Positions 21,111 through 32,090 of a stretch of DNA of 64,000 nt are shown here, one piece after another. The number at the start of each line of letters is the position of its first letter. Positions within the stretch are counted from its first letter, which is position 1. Below the pieces are notes generated by a model. It saw nothing but the letters and a program-made list of their open reading frames with translations, was not told the DNA's origin and made no database searches. The DNA comes from Thozetella sp. PMI_491. Its lineage: Eukaryota > Ascomycota > Sordariomycetes > Chaetosphaeriales > Chaetosphaeriaceae. The position numbers were made by a program, and so were the translations under genes. Where the stretch lies: positions 310,001 to 374,000 of the forward strand of contig MU270058.1 in NCBI GenBank assembly GCA_021432635.1. The letters are read 5' to 3'.

Positions 21111-22889
21111 ACGATTACACAAACAACTATCTAGAGCGTATTATAAGCACCATAACCAGCGCCAGCTAACGATATAAGGCATTATTCTTACTATATCAGG
21201 ACCTCGTTAAAAAAGCACTAAAACAAACTAATACACCCACAAGCATAGTAGCTAGCACGTAAGTATATCAGCAACACACCAGAATACCGATAAGGAGTGT
21301 AAAGACACAGAGCTTACGGCGATACTTACTCGCCTAAAGCTCTAGCTCTAAGACCAAGATATTATAGATCAAGCAGTAGTCTTAAAACCACACCAGGAGA
21401 TCAATCTAGATACCACTCTAGCTAAGCTAAGGAACTCATAGGCTATATCCTAACTACTCAGCTACCACAACCTAGGGAAACCACCATATAAAAACAAACT
21501 ACTAAGCTACTTCTAAGAGGATTTTCAAAGCTAACAGATTAAAAACTTCTAAAGGCTAGATAAGCTAATTACACAAGCACTATACAGTTACCTATATAAT
21601 CATAAACTACTAGTAAAGCAAGCTACATAGCTCCCTCTAGCCATCACCCTCTTCAACTACACAATAAAGCAGTTTAAAGACAACAAGGACAAAAGAGCTG
21701 TTCCACAAATTATTCACCTAATTCTAAGGGTCACTCAAAGCTTAGCAAGCAGTAAAAGCTTAATCCTAACTAGGGACTAGTAAAGACCCCTAACAAGAAC
21801 GCCCTCGAGTCAGCTTCAACAAGAGAGCAGTTTCACACAAGACCAGGAGCAGGTACCAAACAATACAGGGGAGAGTAGAGCTCTAATTAACTAATCAGCT
21901 GCTCCAAACGTCCCTAAAAAGCCCTATAAACAACCCTTTAATAAACCAGACTAAGTTAAAATATCTATAATCTACTAGGATTAACCTGGTCGAAACAAAG
22001 GGACTAAGCATAGCTAATAGCTATTCTAAAGAGCTTAAAGATAGTAAGAAAGAGGATCTAACAAGCTTAATCCTTATAGCTAAGACTAGTTATTATACTA
22101 GACGCTTAGACAATAAGGATTCTAGAGATTGTAGAACATATATAACAGGTAGAATAACATGCCTCTAAATAACTAAGAAAGGGGTTTTAGTATATCTACA
22201 GCTATTAATAGAGACTAGTAGAACTAGGACTAGTATACTCTACCACCCCTAGTATCCCCTATTAAAGAGATTAATATAAGCTTGTTACAAGTATTTATAA
22301 AAATCTAGAAAGATAGAAATATATAGACTAATGCCTAGTATAATATCCTAGACTTTAAAGTTAGGCAGTTCTTACTATATATATAAAAGCTTAGGATCAG
22401 ACTATTATAACTCTATATAATCTTTAACTACCTATTAAAAGGAGAAGCACTATAATACTACCTATATTATATAAACCTTAAACAGCTATTTATAATACTA
22501 TATACCTAGATTAGACAACACTATAATATAAAAACTATATAAGCTTTATACTATAATAATTAAAGCTTACTAATGTTCTTAATCCTAAGAAAGAGACTAG
22601 AGATAACTAGAAAAAGTAAACTAAAGGTGTTATAAGTACTCTTTAACAAGCTATAGCTATACTAATAAGCTCTTAGCAATATATATAATATTAAATAGTA
22701 ACTAGTAGATATAACTTTAAGAGTAATCTCAAGAGTTAGAGAGCTATTAATAACACTTACAAGGCTAGAAAAGAGCTTTAAAGCACTCTATTTAACGCTT
22801 AGAAACACTCTATAGATTGCAGAGAATATATAGTTATCAACTAGGAAAAGCTTCTTTATAGATTAATAATTCTAACAGACAGGGGAGTG

Positions 22890-25800
22890 TTAAAAAGGCT
22901 ATAGAAAGAGCTTTAAGTACTTCCTACTAGACAATTAAAAATCTAGTATAAAATAAACCAGTAGATACTAGGTATGTAAAAAGAAAGGCTATTTCTTAAC
23001 AAACTATATAAAAAAGGATCAGGCAAAGGTAAAAGAGGATTAAAAGTATAACTAAGCTTTTTATAATAAGCTTAAAGAGACTTTCTAAGTATTCCTTATC
23101 CTATATAAAGACTTAATCTTAAAGACTATGTTTTACTAAGATAAAAATCACGACAAGGCTAATAGGAAAGCTAGTAATTACAATAAGCTTTTTAAGAGTA
23201 ATAAGAGTAATTAAGAAAGTAGTTAATAATATAAGATAACTATTTAACTCACTAGTATATTGTTTTAATATGTGTTACAAGCCAGAATAAGAGATACTCT
23301 GCTAATAGACTAGAACCTTAATCATAACAAGTATAAAACAAATGTTTTTACACTTGATTAATACTTTAAAGAGGTATTCTAGGGTATAATACTAGATACT
23401 GATATAGCTAAGAAATTAACCGCTAGGAGAAGCTAGTTTTAAATACTTTATAAGTAGATACTAAGGATTATACTAGATACTAGTAGAGCTAGGGAAGTAT
23501 ATATAAAGTTTAACAGTAGAGCTCTTATAAGCTTTATAGGAAGTATTAAACTAGATATACTGGTTAGCTAGGTAATATTCTATATAGTTAATATGCTAAC
23601 CCCTTTTCTTCTCTATTTAAGAGATATAGATAAGCTTAGGATAGAGCTATATAATATGTACAATAAGCTAGTAAGTGCCTTTAAAGTATATATACTAATA
23701 TATAGGAAATAAGGCTATATATAGCTTTACTTAGACAATCTAGGAGCGTAGTAAATAAATAGTCTAAATAGATTAAGTATAATATTCCTAACTAAGGCTA
23801 AGCTAAGGCATATTTATTTATAATTTAGCTACCTATCTATAGGGAAAATATATAAGTTCCTTAAGGAAGTAGGCTATAATATTAAGATAAGTACTTTTAA
23901 GCTTATAAACCACTTTTACTACTTTTACTAGACATACTAAAATATATTAAAACACTTTAAGTTCAAGCTATAAAAAAAAGCCAACTTTAACTATAAGATT
24001 TTAATAAATATAATGTATTTTAATAATAAACTAATACTCTATATAATCTATATAAATATAAGATTCTAGGCAGGGAGCTTCCTTATAGATATAATAGTTA
24101 AAACAATGTAGAAGACCTTAAAAAGGTGCTAGATAAATATATATCTAGGACTATTAGATGTCTTAACAACTAATTCAGGTACTAACTTTACAGCTAATTA
24201 TTTTAAAGCTAAGGCAAAGCTTATAGGGATTATATACTACTAAGTCCTAATAGAAGTATATAACTTAATTAGAAAGATTAAGAGGGTATATAAGATATTA
24301 AGGAGAGTATATAATATTATACTTATAAAGAGTAAAGGGAGTAGAGAAGAAGTATTATAAGCTACTCTTAGCATAGTAAATACTATGGCTAGACTAGACA
24401 GATTAATCCCAACCCTCTTAGTCTTTAAGGTATATCTATAAATCTTAATAGATTTACCCCCCTCTATAAGCTAGATTTAATACGTAAGAGCTTATAGTAA
24501 AGCCTTAATTAAGCTCTAGAAGATCTTTATAGACTATTAGATTTAGGAAGTACTTTATATATAGAATAGGCTAGATACTAAGTATATCCTGCTATAATTA
24601 TTAGCTCTTAAGAGTTTAGTACTAGTATAATATAAGGGCCTATAAGTATAGAAAGAACTATTTAAAGTACTTGTTATAACTGATAAAGACATTATTATAG
24701 AAATAATAAATAGACCTATTATATTTAAAAACACTATAATTAGGCTTTATAATATATAGAACAATTAGTTAATGCCCTAGGAGGAGAGTAAAGAAATGAT
24801 TACATTTAAGTATCTAGAATTATTAAAGCAATAAAAGCAAGGTCAACTAATAAAACAAGAGGCAGTTATACGCTAAGTAAAGGATTATAAAAACAGATAA
24901 GTTAATAAGTAGAGGACTTAAAGTAGTAAGATTGTTATAGTAGCTAACTATTAGACTAAAAAAGAGTAGTATAATTATAAAACTACTGTTAAGATATATG
25001 TAGCAGGGACTATTAAAGTATTAGGAGAGCTATTTAAGCTCTCTGATCAAGCTAAAATTAAGTCACTAATAGCTATAGGTATGATCAAGCTAATCACTCT
25101 AAGGCTAGAGCATAGTCAGGCTAGGATCTTCGGTTGCCAGCTCATTCGCAAAGTAAAAGGGCAAGGCACTAAGCGTCTATATGAAAAATCGCGTTTAGTC
25201 GCCTAGGGCTATAGCAACTATAAGAAGCATACTCTCCTTACCTAAACGCTAACAATCTTATGTTATAACTAATAACTAATCTTAGCACTTATACCAAGCC
25301 TTAGATAATAAGGACTTAAAGTCACGCTTAAAGATATTATATAAGCTTATACTTAGTCAAGGTCTAATCTCTAGTACACTATTTTACTATATTTGCCGCA
25401 CGAGCTATATAGTTAATACCCTTTAAACACTATTTTAAAAGTAATAAAACTACTTTATAGGCTTGTAAAAGTAGGGCTGTATTAATTTATAACATATAAT
25501 AAGTACTATAAAAAGCATTTAGGGATAGAAACCTTTAAATATAATCTATATCTCCTAATTATAAAAGTAGGAGAATTATTTAGTATAATTAATTTATAAA
25601 CTAATAATATTATTAATATTAATAGCTTAGAGTTTCTTAGAAAAAAGGAATTAAAGCTTTAAAGAATAGGTTTTAAAGCTAAACCAAGATCATTAATAAA
25701 TCCTAGGTTTATAAGAAACTTTAATAGTTACTACCTTAAGATTAATAAGGACTTTATAATAATTTATTAAAAGGGCTAAGTAGGTAGGCTTGAGCTGGTA

Positions 25801-26530
25801 GACTTTAGCTTAGAGAGTATAAAAAAGTAGTATATAAAATAGAGAGTATAAGGCGCTTATATCGCTTTTATCTACTAGTTAGAGGCAGTATTTAACTATA
25901 TTATAGCTACTTAGGAGCTAGAACTAGGGGAGTAGTAGATCGAGAGGCTTAATAAGTATATTACCTAGCAGATCTATAAATAGTTAAGAGGTATCTACTA
26001 TATAAGCCTTAACCTAGATACTACTAGGTTATATATTTTTATAAATAAATTATTTATTAATAATAAGGACCTTAGTTTATAGATTAGATTTATAATTATT
26101 TTAAGGAATAAGAGCTCCTTAAAGTACTTAGAGAGCTTTGAGCTAGTTAGAAATATAATACACTAGTCTTTAACTAAGTATAAGTATATAACATATAGTA
26201 TTCTTACCAGTAAGATTTACAGTATAAGTTCTAGCTTTAATATTGGCTATATACTCAACTATACACTTAAAACAATCTATAATTACCTATAGATAAAAGC
26301 TCTAGAGCTAATAGTTTATATAGATTTACACTTGCTATATTAATACTTAGTATAATTAGAAAGTATAGTAGAAAAGTACCTTATAATTAATCTTATAGCT
26401 CTGAGGCAGTCTTATAAAGCTTGTAAGATCGCTAAAATCAGATAAATAAATAGAAACAATAATCTAGCTAATACAATAACTAAAGAAGCACCCAATAGTA
26501 TATTAAAAGCATTTATATTGACAAATAAAG
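22890..26530 (+). pseudogene. copia gag-pol remnant
   Basis: Fragments can be read across many stop codons. Near 22960-23010 a nucleocapsid-like VCKKKG knuckle remains. Near 24100-24450 an integrase core reads LDVLTTNSGTNFTANYF and then IPTLLVF. Near 25180-25640 reverse transcriptase reads SRLVA.GYSNYKKHTLLT, LPHEL, and VIKLLYRLVKVGL. Near 26310-26510 RNase H reads VYIDLHLLY and LIALRQSYKACKIAKIR. Gag upstream of 22890 is too degraded to delimit. Stops arise mostly where CAG or CAA codons would be expected, in line with RIP. Confidence 0.85.
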
Positions 26531-26794
26531 CTTTATTTTATATTAAAGGCTAGGTCTAACGCTCTTAAAAAAGAAGAAAAGTCAGGGAAAGAAGTATAGG
26601 GGAGAGTATAAGGAAAGCATAGGAAAGCAGTCAGGAAAGCAGGGGAAAACATATAGAGTATATAAGATTAATTCAGGGAGATATGTCCCCCAGCGACTAG
26701 AAAAGAGTAAAACGCTACCCTAAACACTAAAAATAAAACAACAACGATCTTATAGGGGCAGGAATAACAGCACGCTAAGCCAGGCAAAGGCCCT

Positions 26795-27320
26795 TTAGCC
26801 AGCAGTAGCCCTCTCCTCCTCCGTTATAGCCTCCACAGCTACTTCCTCCTCCCCCTCCTCAGCTAAGCACAACAACCCCCTAACCATAGGGCACTAGTAG
26901 TTACTCTCCTAAGCACTAATTAACCAATCAATAAAACACTAGAGTATATAAATATATATACTACTTACTAAAGGGTCGATATCAACCACAAGCACATATA
27001 GGAACCACTTAGTAGCAGCCTAGGCAATTACTAGACTATATATATAATTAGTACACCCAATCACAGTTTAAGAGCTTAAAGGATTATACATAGTAACACA
27101 GGAGTGCCTAAAGGCATAGTAAAAGTAACAGTCGCCACCACGGCCAGGATCCTTATAGCAGCTATACCTGCCATCCTTACCCGTAAGGGCGCTCTTTAAG
27201 CAGGGCAGGCACTAGCTCTCACAAGCTAGGCCAGCCGCACTCTAATTGCATAGAGCGCGCCTAGCACCATAAGTAGAGCGCCGACCGCCCTTAGCAGTAG
27301 CCTTCTTCTTCTTAACTACT
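26795..27320 (-). pseudogene. antisense Cys-rich coding remnant in the retroelement
   Basis: On the minus strand, 3' of pol, a coding-like stretch reads a basic start (KKKKATAKGGRRSTYGARRALC), then CLPCLKSAL, and GKDGRYSCYKDPGRGGDCYFYYAFRH. It later ends in an acidic tail (AEEGEEEVAVEAITEEE). Stops interrupt it. Spaced CxxC and other Cys residues suggest a small metal-binding protein. It resembles Cys-rich proteins I associate with fungal repeat-borne genes, but I cannot name the family. This part is richer in GC than the pol region. Its start and end are approximate. Confidence 0.5.
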
Positions 27321-27810
27321 ATACTACTTATTAACACTTATAACCACACAACCAAAAGCTCGTAAGTACTTACCACGCTTGGAAGGTATGGTAAATATTG
27401 GTTTATTATCTAGTAGTGCTCTATTAGTCCTGAAAACACTAGTAACTAATCAAGTAATCTCACTGTTGTTGTTGCTGTTACTGCTGTAGTTATTGTTAAG
27501 GCTAAAAAGGAAAGGGGTAAAAATAATGCGGCAAGCTGGCAAAACAGTCCCTTATATAATCGTGGAAGCAGCTATAGCCGATTTAAGAGCGTTTTCCTAC
27601 TGTCCTTACAGCTATTATTCATTACTTATTATTCCTATTGTTCTTATTATTCCCCACTTTTCCTATAAAGCAGCTGTTTTACTATTGAGAGCTCAAAGGA
27701 GCATACAAAGAGCTGTACAACAAAGCAGTGATCACGTGAGAGCTTAGTATGCTATTTTTGGAATAAAATGCTTTCAACAAGCTGTGTTGAGTAATCTAGT
27801 TAAGCGCTAT

Positions 27811-27825
27811 GAAAAGAAAAGAGAG
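27811..27825 (+). other. polypurine tract
   Basis: GAAAAGAAAAGAGAG is an unbroken 15-nt purine run four bases before the 3' LTR, where plus-strand DNA synthesis of an LTR element is primed. Confidence 0.75.
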
Positions 27826-27829
27826 CCTG

Positions 27830-28084
27830 TGTTGGATCGTGGGTTTGTAGCGTTGCTCGATCTAGTATGGAGGATCCAGAGCTCTGACAAGCTCTGATTA
27901 GACCACAGCCGATCTAGTGCGGAGAGTCACATGATCGGCTGAGGGCCATTTAGGGGCTCGTTCGAGCAGTCAACTTAGCTTACAGAGAACACATCTAGAC
28001 ATATACCAATACAGAGGATCTTTTACCCAGTTGTTTTACGTTTGTTTGTTTTACAGTACCGAGATCTCGTAATACTAACCAACA
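27830..28084 (+). repeat. 3' LTR
   Basis: 255 bp, TGTTGG to CCAACA, same length as the 5' LTR. The four differences from it are C/T or G/A; three fall at CpG and one at a TpG/TpA site. Confidence 0.95.
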
Positions 28085-28089
28085 ATAAC
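28085..28089. repeat. right target-site duplication ATAAC
   Basis: The five bases directly after the 3' LTR, identical to the five before the 5' LTR. Confidence 0.9.
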
Positions 28090-28642
28090 GCTATATAACT
28101 TCTGCATTCAGGCAACAGTGTTGCGACTCGACATAGGCCGGAGTACGCGTATTGATGTACCTATCTCACTTCCTTTCCGCCATTTCAGTTCCTTCGCGTA
28201 TCAGCAAGCGGCATTCACCTCTTGTCATCCGACCAACAAATCTCTCCACCTTCTTAAAATCGCTTCATCTTCGGCTGCCGAGTATGATGCATGGACGGTT
28301 TGAGAGCTCTGTTAAACAACTGTATTCGTCCAGGCCGAAATAGCCATGTAGCTAAGGACGTTGACTATTCCTTGAAAGTCCATACGCAACAAGTCCCGCG
28401 TTCCCATTCCGCCATCCTCTAAGTCTAAGGTAAAATATCCAAGTAAAACGAAATACAAGCCCATAATGCATGACACAGCCATATAGTCCCCGTGGTCCGC
28501 CAAGCCAGTCTAGATAGTCCCGTATTGTCCTTCCCTCAACACCGTTATCTCATAATAATGTCGGCAATCTCGTAAACGGACTACGAGCAGCCCAAATCCC
28601 ATGGAAAATGACGATCAGAACAATGAAGTGACTGGATGAATG
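28090..28642. other. intergenic, former 3' flank of the UstYa gene
   Basis: No gene was recognised. Before the insertion this sequence lay directly downstream of the UstYa stop codon, so it probably holds that gene's original 3' UTR and terminator. Confidence 0.5.
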
Positions 28643-29725
28643 TTAAACATTTGCTCCCGCTTTGCTACGATTTCCGATAAGCTCATATGAGCTTGATGCG
28701 TCGGCATTCATCACGAGCAATGTGTTCGACCTCTTGCTCTTGCGAGGTGCGGGTTGGGCTTCCGCCCAGCGTCCACCAAAGGAGATGCCGGGATGAAACA
28801 CAGTAAGGAAGGCGCAGGCTAGAATGATCATCGGGCCTTCGAAGATCATGAAGGTCAGCTCGTGGTTCGCCAGGTATCCATTGAAGCCCTGCCATAGCTC
28901 TGCGACTCGAAAGACGCTGCGGACAAAGATAAGCACCGTGGCTGCGACGAGAGCTACACAGGGATATAGTTAGTTACCACATTAATTAAGAAACATCAGT
29001 ATCAGAGACTTACCAAAAAGGAAACCCTTGAATACAAATTTAGCACGTAGGTGGGTGAAAGAATCGTTGAGCCACTCCTGGCGCCTGCGCACTCGGAGTG
29101 CAAAGTCACAGCAAACGGCCCCGAAGACCGATAGGGCCACAACTTGGAAGATGAGGCCGGCGATCATGATATTAACACCCATCTGCGAGGTGTTACTGTC
29201 GTCAGCCATGGAAGTAATGGCTCCGCCGGCTGACTGGAGAACTAGCGACACAAAGTCGCAGCTCATGAAAATATACGTGTAGGTCCGCGGCCTGAGCCTC
29301 GAGATGCCTTGACCATATGCCACAATAATGCGTGTTAGGCAAACGTAAATGCCGGCCGTCAGGAATGCAGGTGCGATGGTGAGACAAACGAGCTGCCTTG
29401 AGTATTGGTTAGAGTCAAGCCCTTGCAGGAGGCCCAAGACTACTTACATCACGAAGGCGTTGAAGCTAAACGGATTGGAATGAAGCTGCAATCTGCCGAC
29501 ATAGCCGAGAATCTCCACCACTATGCCGCCGGCGAGGCCCGCGAGGAAGGTCCATGTCTTATGCCGAATCCCGAAGAAGATTTGTGCAATAAGTAAGAGC
29601 CCAAACGCCCCTGCATAAGCGGCGTTACCAGGAAGCGAAGGTTGGTACTGTGGGTTGGCATATTCTAGAGAGCACGTATCCAATGTGCAGTCGTCTGGAT
29701 CGAAATGGGTCGAGTTGTTGGACAT
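28643..29725 (-). CDS. RTA1-like seven-transmembrane protein
   Basis: Exons 29725-29448, 29396-29014 and 28953-28643 (introns 51 and 60 nt) give 323 aa. The joins restore NAFVMQLVCLTIAPAFLTAGIYVCLTRII and GFLFALVAATVLIFVRSVFRVAEL, both hallmark regions of the fungal RTA1 family. Hydrophobic segments fit seven membrane spans. An N-terminal region with paired Cys (DDCTLDTCSLEY) would face outside. RTA1/RSB1-type proteins are plasma-membrane proteins tied to lipid translocation and resistance to toxic amphiphiles; the exact role is not settled by sequence. A TTTATAA on the minus strand near 29870-29864 may be the TATA element. Confidence 0.92.
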
Positions 29726-32090
29726 TGTACACTGATTTCAGGAGGCAAGGCTGATAGTGGCGGTAAAAGAATGACAGTATGGGTAAGGCGAGGTCTGGAT
29801 ACTTCGGGTCTTTGGAACCCGTGGAAGTTGGTGGTAGATATACATCGTGAATGAAGTGTCAATTATAAAGCCCGGGGCATTAGCTGACGCCCTGGATATC
29901 GAGGCTGTGTCCTAATTGAACCGCATTCCTAGGTGCCAAGACTCCGGCCGTTGCGATTAGGATGCAAGCCACCACCAAGACGCCAGATCCGTCTTCATCA
30001 AACGGCGTCAGCTACCAACAGCCTCGTCAGGGCTCTGGGCTGTGGTGTGTTGAGTGACCCACTCAAACACGCGTCCAGCCTATCCTAGCTGCCAACCTAC
30101 GTGAACCCGAAGGTCGAAGGCTCCTTGATCCACCCGTGGCACAGCCTGATTTGGGGCTGCCCGTATAAATAATTGCTTGTATGCCACATACGCGGACACC
30201 CGCCCCGCACATAAGCGCGAAAATCGGCTTTTGGCCCGCAACTTCGCGATTTGCTGCGAATCTCGGCTTCCGAAGCGACAGCCCGACATCGACTTAGATA
30301 TAAGGATTCCTAACTCGGGTAGGTAAACAAGCGACTTTATGTCCAATTTGGGGCGATGCCAAATTAAGAAAAGATGGGATTTTTTTTTCTAAAAAAAATT
30401 CTATTCTTTCGAAATTTGATGTTGCAGGCGGAAGTACGCAGTTAACAGCGCAGAGCACAACTAACTGTCTTCCCTTGGGTACACCCCACACCTACAAAGT
30501 GAAGTACAAATACTATAAAATCGCCAGCTTGGGCATTTATGACCAGGGTGTAAGTGACTATACCAGGTAAACTCAGACTCAAGAATCATATCGTTGCCTG
30601 GGACAGATTACGTCGCACGCAACTCCTGTTTCGGGCGTCGAGACTGTTGACACTACACACTTTACTCTCTTATCTATTCGTTGGGTGCTGTACCTTGAAC
30701 TTTATCCACATTGTGAGGTTAGCCGTAAGCTCTCTGTAGATCAATTCAGCCAGTTCTCTTCGTACCAGACGCTCGCGGCTACCCTCCAAACACTATTGTT
30801 GTACCACATGAGGCGTGTCTTTGACCTGAGGCGTGAAACAGACCATTGCGTAGCAAAGTGCGAATATAAGAGGCGCTCAGTTAATGTGTGATAGTTCGCT
30901 CCGATAAAATGCGAAGTCAATGAATGAGGGCGGGTCGTTGTACAAGTGAAATCCCAATGCGAAAGTGAAACTCGACAAAACGGTTCAAACTAATCATGGA
31001 GTATTTCAGAGATAAAAAGCAAAGATAGGAGCAAGTTAGGCCACTAGGTCCGTATCAATAGCCCTAGACCAATCGACAAAGTCCATCTGCAACGGCGGAG
31101 CATAGCCGCGACAGGCGGCGTCATTAGGCTGGAGGAATCGCTTTTAGGAGACTGCTCTGTCTCCCCAAGCGTAGGAGAGAATGGCATATTTCGGCTTAGG
31201 ATTCCCTAGGAACTCTTCGAATTCCAGAGTCTCGGCATTAAGGAGACGCATATTGTTGGAGAATATATATAGTAGAATAGATAGTCTGGTGAGCCAAATG
31301 GTTCATGTAGCAACCAGAGGTTGTAGTCCCTTGGCGGGGATATGGTTGCGCACTGAGCCACTGGCCAGCTAAGTAGATAGTTATGCCGATTAACAGGATA
31401 CGATTAGGCAGCCTTCTGCAAGCCAATTCAACTAACCACAGGAGCACCTCTCTAGTTGCTACAAACCTATCCAGGTACATATGTACCAATAGTATGTTCC
31501 CCTGCTATTACTTACGCAACCGTTTACACTAGACGTCGAGGATCGGTATCGTATTTATATCATTAAAATAAAAGGAATGCAAATCCTCTCCCAACTGACT
31601 TGGCCTATAACCCTTTAGTAGAAATATTCTACGGGCCGTCACGGAGGCGGCCAGACAAGGCTGAGGTGGCCCAAATCGCGACCAAGAAGTGAGGGGTAGC
31701 AAAAGTATGAGGCTGACTTCGAGGCAGACTGCCCATATTCCCCACAGCTCAGAGACTTTCTCGCCAGAACATCGCTGTCCTTGTCTAACTGGATAAATGA
31801 TCTTTCCTTACATCTCATGTGGCCACCTAAATCAGAAATACAAAGGATCACCCTCCCGGCGCAACGTCTCCATAAATCAAGAGCGCAGATGAGCTTTCTT
31901 CCACTATCGACAACAAAACTGGGTCCTCCGTCGACGTAACTAGCCTTCCACGCATGCCACCTCAACACATCCGTCCCTCAGATGCCACTTCGCAAAGCTT
32001 TACGCAGCCTTAATTTGTGATGTTGCAGCGCATGTCTCCTCACTCTATCGATTAAATTGGTCGAGTCACAGTAGCCTATTGAATCTTCAG
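29726..32090. other. long intergenic region, no gene recognised
   Basis: About 2.4 kb. Several short open frames show no known family. A near-perfect palindrome lies at 30050-30066 (TTGAGTG, ACC, CACTCAA). A T-rich/A-rich run sits at about 30380-30400. Confidence 0.45.

Larger units (their letters stand above)
20707..28084 (+). mobile_element. Ty1/copia-type LTR retrotransposon, RIP-degraded
   Basis: A 7378-bp element bounded by 255-bp LTRs and a 5-bp ATAAC duplication. The interior is strongly TA-rich and no reading frame is intact. Reading through stops, remnants appear in the copia order: nucleocapsid knuckle, integrase, reverse transcriptase, RNase H. Integrase precedes reverse transcriptase, which separates copia from gypsy elements. 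The excess of TA and of TAA/TAG fits C-to-T change at CpA on both strands (RIP). It cannot move on its own. The last 1.25 kb before the 3' LTR is less degraded and holds an antisense coding remnant. Confidence 0.95.

Noticed and set aside
27493-27747. Open frame before the 3' LTR
   Set aside because: It is hydrophobic by chance composition, starts inside the element and matches no element protein.
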